Below, one piece after another: positions 5,047-11,866 of a stretch of DNA of 12,549 nt. How positions within the stretch are numbered: the first letter of the stretch is position 1; every line of letters starts with the position of its first letter. The DNA comes from JAKEGN01 sp964465665 (GTDB lineage Bacteria > Pseudomonadota > Gammaproteobacteria > Steroidobacterales > Woeseiaceae), in NCBI GenBank assembly GCA_964465665.1, contig CAYXKM010000087.1, forward strand, positions 1-12,549. Direction: 5' to 3'. The translations under genes and the position numbers were made by a program. Under the pieces are notes generated by a model that did no database searches, was not told the origin of the DNA, and worked only from the letters and a program-made list of their open reading frames with translations.

Positions 5047-5704
5047 CGTCTGCCGCCGCCGCGCGGCGGCGAAAAACCATGAGCCGCGTGTTGCGGAATT
5101 CCGCGCCGGCACGCATGCGGGCAATGTTCGAGCGATGGCTGAACACGAGGTACAGCGCCATGATGAGACAATAGATGAACAGCGGTTGGTCCTCCGGCAG
5201 TCGCGTGACCGCAAGATACAGCGGCGCAGTCATTGCTCCACTCATAGTTGCGAGCCCCACGTAACCGGACAATACGAAAACCCAGGACCAGATCAGCAAC
5301 ACCGGCAGGATGACTCCGGGTGCGAGCACCAGCAGCGTACCAATCAGCGTCGCCGCGCCTTTGCCCCCACGAAAATTGTGCCAGATGGGCCAGACATGCC
5401 CGGTGACGGATGCGGCTGCGCACGCAATCGTCAGCCAAACCCGCGATACTTGCGGATCCGTACCGACGAGCGGAATGTCGAGGCCCGGTACTACGGCAGT
5501 TGCGATGACGCCTTTGACGACATCGATTATCACCACCGCCGCAGCAAACGTCAGTCCCTGCGTCCTCAGTGCATTGGTGCCGCCGGCATTGCCGCTGCCC
5601 AGCGTGCGGATATCGACGCCACCGCGAAAGCGTCCGACGAGCAGCGCTCCCATCAATGAACCGATGAAATAGCCGATGAGGAATTTGATGCCGAGTTCGA
5701 GCAC
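5027..5704 (-). CDS. plsY: acyl-phosphate:glycerol-3-phosphate acyltransferase
   Basis: PlsY transfers an acyl group from acyl-phosphate to glycerol-3-phosphate, giving lysophosphatidic acid, the first committed step of phospholipid synthesis at the inner membrane. From GTG 5704 the product has 225 residues and five or more membrane segments. The three PlsY signatures are present: GSGNAGGTNALR (36-47), GHVWPIWHNFRGGKG (102-116) and HRSNIARMRAGAE (190-202). GTG 5704 is chosen because AAAGG lies 8 nt upstream and the first membrane helix follows at once, as in the family; ATG at 5743 or 5767 would add 13 or 21 polar residues. The C-terminus has an Arg/Ala/Asp-rich tail (RRRAAAADDD) over a 16-bp GC palindrome (5055-5070). 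It is first in the plsY-birA-coaX-SPOR run and divergent from a lipid kinase gene. Confidence 0.92.
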   Translation of the reverse strand: MLELGIKFLIGYFIGSLMGALLVGRFRGGVDIRTLGSGNAGGTNALRTQGLTFAAAVVIIDVVKGVIATAVVPGLDIPLVGTDPQVSRVWLTIACAAASVTGHVWPIWHNFRGGKGAATLIGTLLVLAPGVILPVLLIWSWVFVLSGYVGLATMSGAMTAPLYLAVTRLPEDQPLFIYCLIMALYLVFSHRSNIARMRAGAEFRNTRLMVFRRRAAAADDDNTGR

Positions 5705-5741
5705 GGCTTGCGCCTTTGTCCGTGTAACAATATCGTGCGCC

Positions 5742-5747
5742 ATTGTA
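5742..5747 (-). promoter_or_regulatory. candidate -10 box for plsY operon
   Basis: On the minus strand TACAAT (5747-5742) matches the sigma-70 -10 consensus at five of six positions and lies 37 bp before GTG 5704. No good -35 is found at the expected distance. If used, it would place the 5' end downstream of ATG 5743, which supports the GTG start for plsY. Confidence 0.35.
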
Positions 5748-5770
5748 GCATCGCCGGGAGCGGCCATCGT

Positions 5771-6682
5771 ATGGCGTCACCAGTGCAGGGCACAGCCATT
5801 CCACTGTTCGTCAATCCCGCGGCGGGGCGCGGGCGAGCCGGCCGCAAACTCGATGCCGTTCGAAATCTCCTCGACGCACAGGGAATACACCACTCTGTTC
5901 AGAAGAGCGATGCACCGGGCGACCTCGAACGACGTGTGTTCGACACTGCAAGGTCAGGAACAGGCAGACTGATCGTCGCGGGCGGCGACGGCAGCATTCA
6001 CGAAGCGGTCAACGGCATCATGCGTGCGTCGACAACTGTTGCGCTCGGCATCATTCCGATCGGTACCGGCAACGACTTTGCCAAAGCTTCCGGCATCCCG
6101 TTGCACTGGGAGGACTCTGTGATGCTGCTCTGCGAAAGGCTGCGCGCCCGCACACCGCCGCGTTCGATCGACATCGGTCGCATGAACGATCGCTATTTTG
6201 CAAACGGCGCCGGAGTCGGCTTCGACGCCAAGGTAACGCGCATTGCTCGCGCCAACCGGCTGCCGATCGGCGATCTCGTATACCTCCTCGCGGTGATGCA
6301 GGCGATGTGGGACGGAGTAATCACGCCGCAAATGACCATACGCTACAACGGGCGCATCGAGCACGGTCCGATGACTATGGCCAACGCCAGCAACGGGGCC
6401 TGGGTCGGCGGCATGTTCCGGATCGCACCGGCTGCGCGCAATGACGATGGCGAACTCGACCTGGTCATTGCCGGCCCGGTCAGCCGGTGGCGCATCCTGC
6501 AATTGTTGCCGCGCCTGATGAACGGCACGCACGTTGGGGAGCCCGAAGTTTCGGTTCGGCGTATCCGCGAATGCGTCATCGAAGCCGATGCGCCGGTGCC
6601 CTCGCACCTGGATGGCGAAGTGCAGGTGCTGCAGACACGTTTCGAAATTCGAGTATTTCCCGGGGCTTTAAGCCTGTTGTGA
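5771..6682 (+). CDS. diacylglycerol kinase family lipid kinase
   Basis: The 303-residue product belongs to the DAGK_cat (YegS/LCB5-like) lipid kinases, which phosphorylate diacylglycerol or related lipids with ATP at the cytoplasmic face of the membrane. Visible motifs are FVNPAAGRG (13-21), nucleotide-binding GGDGSIHEAVNG (71-82), PIGTGNDFA (96-104), GAGVGFDA (146-153), DDGELDLV (225-232) and HLDGE (279-283). ATG 5771 is chosen because the beta strand IPLFVNPAAG should lie close to the N-terminus; an in-frame ATG at 5708 would add a Cys-rich stretch and reach back nearly to the plsY start. A GGGAG sequence lies 10 nt upstream. It diverges from plsY, another glycerolipid gene, and its 3' end overlaps the convergent transporter gene by 15 bp. 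The actual lipid substrate cannot be told from sequence. Confidence 0.88.
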   Translation: MASPVQGTAIPLFVNPAAGRGRAGRKLDAVRNLLDAQGIHHSVQKSDAPGDLERRVFDTARSGTGRLIVAGGDGSIHEAVNGIMRASTTVALGIIPIGTGNDFAKASGIPLHWEDSVMLLCERLRARTPPRSIDIGRMNDRYFANGAGVGFDAKVTRIARANRLPIGDLVYLLAVMQAMWDGVITPQMTIRYNGRIEHGPMTMANASNGAWVGGMFRIAPAARNDDGELDLVIAGPVSRWRILQLLPRLMNGTHVGEPEVSVRRIRECVIEADAPVPSHLDGEVQVLQTRFEIRVFPGALSLL

Positions 6683-7540
6683 CCGCTTGAGCGAACCGAG
6701 ATAGATGCCGGTGAGCGAAAGCGCCAGCCCGGTTGCCTCGATGATTGACAGCGAGCGGCCGAAAAACAGGATGTCCCAGATGAAGCTGCCCGTCGGCTGA
6801 ACCAGCAAGGCCAGACCAACTTCGGTGGTTGTGACCCGGGACAGGCTGCTGGCGATGAACAGCATGCCGATGGCGTTGCACAGTACACCGTAAAGCAACA
6901 ACCAGATGGCATCCGCTACGGTCGGGATCTGCAACGACACGCCTTCGAATGCGGCAGCCGATCCGAGCAGCGCCGCGACCAGCAGGGACATCACGGCGAT
7001 TTCCCGTGCCGGCATCGCGTGCGCCGAATGCACCCTCGCCTGCCGCATGGTCAGCAGGTAACCGGCGTAGCAGACGGCGGTCAGCAGGCCAAACACGACG
7101 CCGAGGCGATATTCGACGGAAAAGGTCTGCCAGTCGAAACCTACGATCAGTGCGAGGCCGGCGATCGCAAGCGGCACGGCCGCGAGCTGCATGCCGCTCG
7201 GTTTCTGGGCCAGAAGCAATGTGCCGGCTGCCATCATGATGAACACCTGGAAATTGGCGAGCAACGTCGACAGTCCGGCGCCAATGTACAGGATGCTGCG
7301 ATGCCAGAACCAGAGATCCAGGGCAAAGAATATTGCCGAGAGCACGAGCGCCGTCCATGCCTTCGCACTGAATGTCAGGCGTCGCCGCGTCACTGCGAGA
7401 TAGATCGCGAGCACCAGCCCGCCGAACAGCACCCGGTAAAACCCGCTGGTGGTCGGGGCGACGCTGGTCAGCTTCACAAACACCGGCGAAAAGCTGATCA
7501 TCACGGCACCGGCAAACAACCGCAGGTGCGGGTTTTGCAT
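6668..7540 (-). CDS. EamA/DMT-superfamily transporter
   Basis: The product has 290 residues from ATG 7540; an in-frame TTG at 7552 would add four. It is almost wholly hydrophobic with about ten membrane helices in two repeats, the EamA layout. The first half runs from LFAGAVMISFSPVFVKL, where a Pro in helix 1 is typical, through GAGLSTLLANFQVFIMMAAGTLLL; the second starts near RLGVVFGLLTAVCYAGYLLTM and ends ATGLALSLTGIYLGSL. Family members export or import amino acids, nucleosides and other small metabolites; the substrate is unknown here. It lies 81 bp after the M61 peptidase gene on the same strand, so it could be the last gene of that cluster and might export an amino-acid product, which is inference. 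No terminator is seen between it and the convergent lipid kinase gene. Confidence 0.85.
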   Translation of the reverse strand: MQNPHLRLFAGAVMISFSPVFVKLTSVAPTTSGFYRVLFGGLVLAIYLAVTRRRLTFSAKAWTALVLSAIFFALDLWFWHRSILYIGAGLSTLLANFQVFIMMAAGTLLLAQKPSGMQLAAVPLAIAGLALIVGFDWQTFSVEYRLGVVFGLLTAVCYAGYLLTMRQARVHSAHAMPAREIAVMSLLVAALLGSAAAFEGVSLQIPTVADAIWLLLYGVLCNAIGMLFIASSLSRVTTTEVGLALLVQPTGSFIWDILFFGRSLSIIEATGLALSLTGIYLGSLKRSQQA

Positions 7541-7621
7541 GAGGGAGTTCAAGGCCAGGGAATTCCTACATCATTTATCGGCAGATCCGCGCTGCGGGCG
7601 ATGAGGACCCTGCCGGCTGAG

Positions 7622-9466
7622 TCACGCTGCGCTCGCAGCGGGCGTACCGCTCAGCCAGGCTTTGCGCCGAGCCATGACCGCCTGCGACGGATTCTCCGCC
7701 AGCGTCAGGTAACAGGTGTCCTCCGGGGGCGCTTGCAAGGTAACCGGGAAACGCAGCAATTCGTCGCCACGAAACACACTGACTTTGACGATGTCGCCCT
7801 CGCGGTAATCCCGCAACAGCGCATCGGCGTTCGCAACCGTGAACTTGAGGTTGTCCATCGCAACGATCTCGTCGCCTGGCGCAAGCCCGGCTTTTTCCGC
7901 CGGGCTACCGGAATGCACAACCGAGACCACGTTTCTGCCGCTGCGGTTCGCCAGAATTGCACCGAGCCAGGCTTTGGCGACTCGCTCCGCCCGCGGCGCG
8001 GTTCCGCCCGTATCCTTGGCATCCTCTGCCTGCCGCAAACCGTATGTGATGCCTACTTCTTCGAAAAGCTGCCACAAAGGCAGGTCCGATATGCCGCGCA
8101 CGTAGCGTTCGAAGAAATCGCCAAGCTCGGCACCCGACACCGACCCGGCCAGGGATTCGAAGCCCCGTTCCGGCATGCCGTCACCGGTCTCTCCGAAACG
8201 CCGCCAGCACTCCCGCATGACATCGTCCAGCGAGGAACGTCCATCCGTCAGGTGGCGCAATGTCAGGTCCAGTGCGAGCGCGATCAGTGAACCCTTGGTG
8301 TAGTAACTGACCACCGCATTGCTCGAATTCGCATCCTGTTTGTAGAACTTTATCCAGGCATCAAGACTTGAGTCCTCGACACTCTGGCGGAACCGGCCGG
8401 GCGCGCGGATCACCCGTGTGATCGTTTTGCCGAGCAGCTCGAGGTAGCTTTCCTGCGTGATGAGCCCGGCGCGAAACAACATCAGGTCGTCGTAATAAGA
8501 GGTAATTCCCTCAAACACCCAAAGCAGACCGGTGTAGCTTTCCTTCTGCAGGTCGTAAGGCGTAAACGCCTCTGGCTTGATGCGCTTGACGTTCCACAAG
8601 TGGAAATATTCGTGGCTGCAAAGGCCAAGAAATTTGCGATAGCCCTCTTTCACAGAGGACTCGCCGCGCACCGGAAGATCGGACCTGCCGCATACAAGGC
8701 TCGATGAACAGCGATGCTCGAGTCCGCCGTATCCTTCCTCCTGCAGCATCAGGAGAAAAACATAGTGATCGAGGTTTTTCGGCCGGCCGAGAAACGCAAG
8801 CTGGTGCGCGCACAGGATCGAAAGGTCGTGGCAGATCCTTGCCATGTCCACGCGCGACGTGCCGCGAATGGCAATGGTGTGCGGAATGCCGCCGGCTTCG
8901 AATTCGCCTATTTGCAGTTGCCCGATCTCGACCGGGTGATCGATGAGGTCTGCATAGTCGTCCGCCGCGTAACTGCCAAACCCGTACTTCAGCGCACCCC
9001 TCTGCCGCATCGATGTGGCAACACGCCAGTCTGTACCGATGCCCTCCTCTGGCGCCTCGATCACAAGTTCGCAGGGGCGCATTTCCTGCCCCACCACTTC
9101 GGGGAAAACGCAGGTTCCGTTGAAGTACGCATGCGTTGTATCGAGATGCGCGCCACGCGCACCGGAATCGTATGCATAAATCTCGAGGACCAGGGTCAGC
9201 GGCGATTCGACCGGCTCGGCCAGCCAGCTGCTTTTGTCGATTTTCTCCAGCACTATCTCGCGACCGCCGGCTTCGGCCCGGATCGAGACCACATGCTTTG
9301 CGTAATCCCTGATCAGGTAGCTGCCGGGGATCCAGGCAGGTAGCCGGAACATCTGGCCGGCGCGATCCGGCCTTTGCACCTCGACCGTGACTTCATACAG
9401 ATGCGCACCGGGATTCGACGGGCGTATCCGGTAGCGATGCTCTGCCGTTTTTGCCGCGCTGCTCAC
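7622..9466 (-). CDS. M61 family metallopeptidase with C-terminal PDZ domain
   Basis: The product has 614 residues and resembles M61 glycyl aminopeptidases, which remove N-terminal Gly or Ala from peptides. An N-terminal beta domain (LPAWIPGSYLIRDYAKH at 42-58) is followed by the catalytic domain: GYGGLEH (245-251), zinc motif HEYFH (285-289) in HEYFHLWNVKRIKP, and downstream WVFEGITSYYDDL with Glu319 as probable third zinc ligand. A PDZ domain follows at about 500-580 (GSPAEKAGLAPGDEIVAMD), which may bind C-terminal peptides. No signal peptide is seen, so it is probably cytoplasmic. The GTG start at 9466 lies 10 bp after the preceding gene's stop, and no strong ribosome binding site precedes it, suggesting coupling. 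The link with arginine/citrulline hydrolase genes hints at use of peptides, unproven. Confidence 0.92.
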   Translation of the reverse strand: MSSAAKTAEHRYRIRPSNPGAHLYEVTVEVQRPDRAGQMFRLPAWIPGSYLIRDYAKHVVSIRAEAGGREIVLEKIDKSSWLAEPVESPLTLVLEIYAYDSGARGAHLDTTHAYFNGTCVFPEVVGQEMRPCELVIEAPEEGIGTDWRVATSMRQRGALKYGFGSYAADDYADLIDHPVEIGQLQIGEFEAGGIPHTIAIRGTSRVDMARICHDLSILCAHQLAFLGRPKNLDHYVFLLMLQEEGYGGLEHRCSSSLVCGRSDLPVRGESSVKEGYRKFLGLCSHEYFHLWNVKRIKPEAFTPYDLQKESYTGLLWVFEGITSYYDDLMLFRAGLITQESYLELLGKTITRVIRAPGRFRQSVEDSSLDAWIKFYKQDANSSNAVVSYYTKGSLIALALDLTLRHLTDGRSSLDDVMRECWRRFGETGDGMPERGFESLAGSVSGAELGDFFERYVRGISDLPLWQLFEEVGITYGLRQAEDAKDTGGTAPRAERVAKAWLGAILANRSGRNVVSVVHSGSPAEKAGLAPGDEIVAMDNLKFTVANADALLRDYREGDIVKVSVFRGDELLRFPVTLQAPPEDTCYLTLAENPSQAVMARRKAWLSGTPAASAA

Positions 9467-9476
9467 AAGCGCGACA

Positions 9477-10307
9477 CTATGTCCGCACCGGTTCGTCGAG
9501 TTTCAATGTCAGGCACTTGGCGGAACCGCCGGCCTTCAGGAACTCCGACAAACCGATCTCGTGCACTTCAAACCCGGCAATCGTCAGCCGCGCTTTCAGC
9601 GGCGCGGATGCGCGGTTCAGGAATATCTGGTGCCCGATGTTGACCGCGTTGCAGGCGAAGTTGCCGGCATCTGCTGTATCCACGACGATGCGCTTGTGCG
9701 ACGGAATGCGGCTCTCGATGGCAATGCGCGATTCGAAATCGAATGCCGGCGGATGATAGACAAGGAATCCGTCGGTCAGCGGGCAAAAACAGGTATCGAT
9801 ATGGTAGAAACGCGCATCGGTCAGGCGAATGGATACCAGATCGACATCGAAGAACTTGCGGATTTCTGCATGTGCCTCGATTTCCGTTCGAAAGCCGTAT
9901 CCGGTCCAGAGCCAGGGGCCAACCCGGTCAAAAAGGCAATCGCCGGCGCCTTCGAATCCGATTTTTTCGTCAAGATCGAGCAACTCGTACCCGTTCTCTC
10001 GAAACCACTTCTTCAGGTGCGGCTCCTCCGGTCGCCTTTCGTGCGGCATGAAATGGCTGGCAATGGCTTTCTGGCCATAGACGACACCTGCGTTGGCCGT
10101 AAACACCAGGTCCGGCAAATGCGGCTGCGGTTCCATGGTGACGATATCGGCGTGTTCGGCGAGAGCATCGCGAAGCGTTCGCCATTGCTCCGCCGCCAGT
10201 TCGATATCGGGCTTGCCCTCGTGCCCGGCCATCCAAGGGTTGATCACGTAATCCACCGAGAAAAAGTCGGGGGGGCACATCAGTATTCTTTCTCGCGATG
10301 CGGCCAT
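9477..10307 (-). CDS. DDAH / arginine deiminase-superfamily hydrolase
   Basis: The 276-residue product belongs to the guanidino-modifying pentein superfamily (dimethylarginine hydrolase, arginine deiminase, arginine dihydrolase). These enzymes use a Cys-His-acid centre to hydrolyse a guanidino group. Visible hallmarks are RILMCPPDFF and YVINPWM near the N-terminus, DLVFTANAG (66-74), FEGAGDCLF (118-126), catalytic-type His169 in YHIDTCFCPL, DAGNFACNAVN (213-223) and catalytic-type Cys265 in AGGSAKCLTL. The N-terminal block resembles the catalytic part of cyanobacterial arginine dihydrolase, which turns arginine into ornithine; dimethylarginine or arginine to citrulline are equally possible. 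ATG 10307 has GAGGA 6 nt upstream. It follows ctlX by 9 bp and precedes the M61 gene by 10 bp, so all three form an operon. The exact substrate is not decided. Confidence 0.85.
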   Translation of the reverse strand: MAASRERILMCPPDFFSVDYVINPWMAGHEGKPDIELAAEQWRTLRDALAEHADIVTMEPQPHLPDLVFTANAGVVYGQKAIASHFMPHERRPEEPHLKKWFRENGYELLDLDEKIGFEGAGDCLFDRVGPWLWTGYGFRTEIEAHAEIRKFFDVDLVSIRLTDARFYHIDTCFCPLTDGFLVYHPPAFDFESRIAIESRIPSHKRIVVDTADAGNFACNAVNIGHQIFLNRASAPLKARLTIAGFEVHEIGLSEFLKAGGSAKCLTLKLDEPVRT

Positions 10308-10316
10308 CAGGCATCC

Positions 10317-11255
10317 TCAGGACGGCAGGTGAATTTCGGCCAGCATGCAGCGCACGCTGCCGCCGGCCGAGCGCTCGATGTCGTCGATCGGCGCGCTGAC
10401 GATCCTCGCATGCTTCCCGATCGCCGTGATTTGCTCGTTGTCGAGAGATTTCTGCGCCTGCCCGGACATGGCCATCACCGGTTGCCCGGAAGAGGACTTA
10501 AGCTCAAGCATGTTGCCGGCGAAGGATTCGAGCTGCCGCATCGTCAATGACAGGACTTCGTGCCCGGTCGCAGCAAGGCTTTTCATTACAGCAGCACGCT
10601 GTTTCGTATCGGGTATGGCTGCATCGCAAATCACGGCCAGCGATTCGCCGACATTCATCAATACGTTCGTGTGATAAATAGCGGCGCCGTCCCTGTCGAC
10701 CGCATCGAACGCCAGCACTTCATAGTCCATCCTCTGCGCAAAGTCGCCCAGGGCGTCGAGCTGAGTTCTCGGTGACAGGCATGCATAAGCCATGCGGTTG
10801 CTTCGGTCGAGAACCATGCTGCCGGTGCCCTCGAGATAATGGCCGGCGTTCTCGTGGTGCGTCAGATCGACGATCCGGCGAACGTCAAAGCCGTATTCAT
10901 CCGCAAGGCTGTCGATGATATCCATGCGCCTTTCGGTACGGCGATTTTCGGCAAGCATCGGATACAGGACGACTGTACCGTCCGCATGAAAACTGACCCA
11001 GTTGTTGGGAAAAATCGCGTCCGGCGTGTGTGGTTCCGGAGTGTCATCGAAAATGATGACACGAATACCCTGTGACGTGAGCGCGGCCGCAATCGATTCG
11101 AATTGTGCTGCCGCCGCTGCCTGCTGCTGTTCCGGCGTCGCGCTGGTTTTTCCTTGAAACTTGTTGGATATCGCGGTAGTGGGATTGCTCTGGAACCGCA
11201 CGGGACGGATCATCAGTACGGCACCGGCGAGCTGCGGCTCTTTTTTCTTGTTCAT
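10317..11255 (-). CDS. ctlX: CtlX-family citrulline hydrolase (ureidase)
   Basis: The 312-residue product matches the CtlX branch of the pentein superfamily, whose characterised member in Francisella hydrolyses citrulline to ornithine, CO2 and ammonia. Motifs are LMIRPVRF (14-21), TPDAIFPNNWVSFH (77-90), LYPMLAENRRTERR (97-110), LEGTGSMVLDR (141-151) with a probable acidic catalytic residue, YHTNVLMNVG (194-203) with the catalytic-type His, and SAGGSVRCMLAEIHLP (296-311) with Cys303 as nucleophile. All expected catalytic residues are present and length is normal. ATG 11255 gives a short Lys-rich leader KKKEPQ before the conserved core; no clear ribosome binding site is seen. It is first in the minus-strand operon, and with the next enzyme could complete arginine to citrulline to ornithine, an inference from adjacency. 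Confidence 0.88.
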   Translation of the reverse strand: MNKKKEPQLAGAVLMIRPVRFQSNPTTAISNKFQGKTSATPEQQQAAAAAQFESIAAALTSQGIRVIIFDDTPEPHTPDAIFPNNWVSFHADGTVVLYPMLAENRRTERRMDIIDSLADEYGFDVRRIVDLTHHENAGHYLEGTGSMVLDRSNRMAYACLSPRTQLDALGDFAQRMDYEVLAFDAVDRDGAAIYHTNVLMNVGESLAVICDAAIPDTKQRAAVMKSLAATGHEVLSLTMRQLESFAGNMLELKSSSGQPVMAMSGQAQKSLDNEQITAIGKHARIVSAPIDDIERSAGGSVRCMLAEIHLPS

Positions 11256-11341
11256 AATTGTTCGAGTGCCGATTGCATCGGGCGAAAACGTCTTGCGTTC
11301 GCTAAACTGGCGTATACAACGAACAGACGGTATTGGGAATT
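11256..11341. promoter_or_regulatory. divergent promoter region between ctlX and membrane-protein gene
   Basis: These 86 bp must hold both divergent promoters. TATACA (about 11312-11317) is a plausible plus-strand -10, with only poor -35 matches. An imperfect inverted repeat flanks it: CGTCT-tgc-GTTCG on the left and CGAACAGACG on the right, about 18 bp apart. It could bind a shared regulator, but this is speculative. Confidence 0.3.
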
Positions 11342-11818
11342 ATGCCTGTAAACACGGCAGGGCTGAAAGCACTAGGGCGCGCGATGGCGAATCCGGCGTG
11401 GCCTTGCTTCGTTTGGTTCGGCATGACCGCGGGGATTTCACTGCTGGAGTCACCGGCCCGGTTTACCGCGGAAACGCTGTCGCGCGCTGCCGCACTCGAC
11501 CTGGGCCGCATCGTTTTCTCGATCCTCAACAAGGCCGAATTGATTGCGCTGGTACTGGTGCTCATTACCGTGCGCCTGTCGGGCCAGAGCCGGCGGTACT
11601 GGGCCGAATGCGCCCTTCTGGCCTTGATCGTGATCGCACAGTCCGTGTGGTTACTGCCGGAATTGTCGGCCCGGTCGTTGCAAATCGTAGCCGGGGGCGA
11701 GCCCGGACCGTCCTTCGTCCATGCAGCGTATGCCTCACTTGAACTACTCAAACTGTCCGTGCTTCTGGTGCTAGGTTTTCGCTCGCTCGCAGCGACAAAC
11801 CCGGTGGTCACGCCATAA
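11342..11818 (+). CDS. uncharacterised four-helix membrane protein
   Basis: The 158-residue product begins at ATG 11342; the open frame reaches back to TTG 11333, but ATG gives a better start. Four membrane segments are predicted at about 19-36 (AWPCFVWFGMTAGISLLE), 55-78, 88-107 and 127-147. Between helices 1 and 2 is ESPARFTAETLSRAAALDLGR, a recognisable Glu-Ser-Pro...Phe pattern, and after helix 3 a polar segment LPELSARSLQIVAGGEPGPS. I recognise the layout as a recurring uncharacterised membrane family but know no function. It stops at TAA 11816-11818, 48 bp before the hydrolase start and in the same frame, suggesting a two-gene operon. It diverges from ctlX. Confidence 0.75.
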   Translation: MPVNTAGLKALGRAMANPAWPCFVWFGMTAGISLLESPARFTAETLSRAAALDLGRIVFSILNKAELIALVLVLITVRLSGQSRRYWAECALLALIVIAQSVWLLPELSARSLQIVAGGEPGPSFVHAAYASLELLKLSVLLVLGFRSLAATNPVVTP

Positions 11819-11835
11819 GCTCTGCGGTACTGTAA

Positions 11836-11855
11836 TCGCGGGCTAAAAACCGCGA
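11836..11855 (+). promoter_or_regulatory. hairpin touching the hydrolase ribosome binding site
   Basis: TCGCGG (11836-11841) pairs with CCGCGA (11850-11855) around an A-rich 8-nt loop. The last base of the stem is the first A of the AAGGAG ribosome binding site (11855-11860), so folding could limit ribosome access to the CTG start. No T-run follows, so it is not an intrinsic terminator. Confidence 0.35.
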
Positions 11856-11866
11856 AGGAGAACGCC

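Noticed and set aside
5055..5070. 16-bp perfect GC palindrome as a terminator
   Set aside because: It lies in the plsY 3' coding end just before birA, with no following T-run on the transcribed strand; it arises from Arg/Ala codons.
5047..5214. N-terminal extension of biotin ligase to an upstream start
   Set aside because: The extra 56 residues lie in another frame of plsY, are Arg/Cys/Ser-rich and show no helix-turn-helix.
7590..7618. CGGCAG...CTGCCG-type inverted repeat between M61 and EamA genes as a terminator
   Set aside because: The loop is about 25 nt or more, the stem only 6 bp, and no T-run follows on the minus strand.
7019..8290. 423-codon plus-strand open frame opposite the EamA and M61 genes
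   Set aside because: It is antisense to two well-supported genes, and its translation is low-complexity, Arg/His/Gln-rich; a GC-rich shadow frame.
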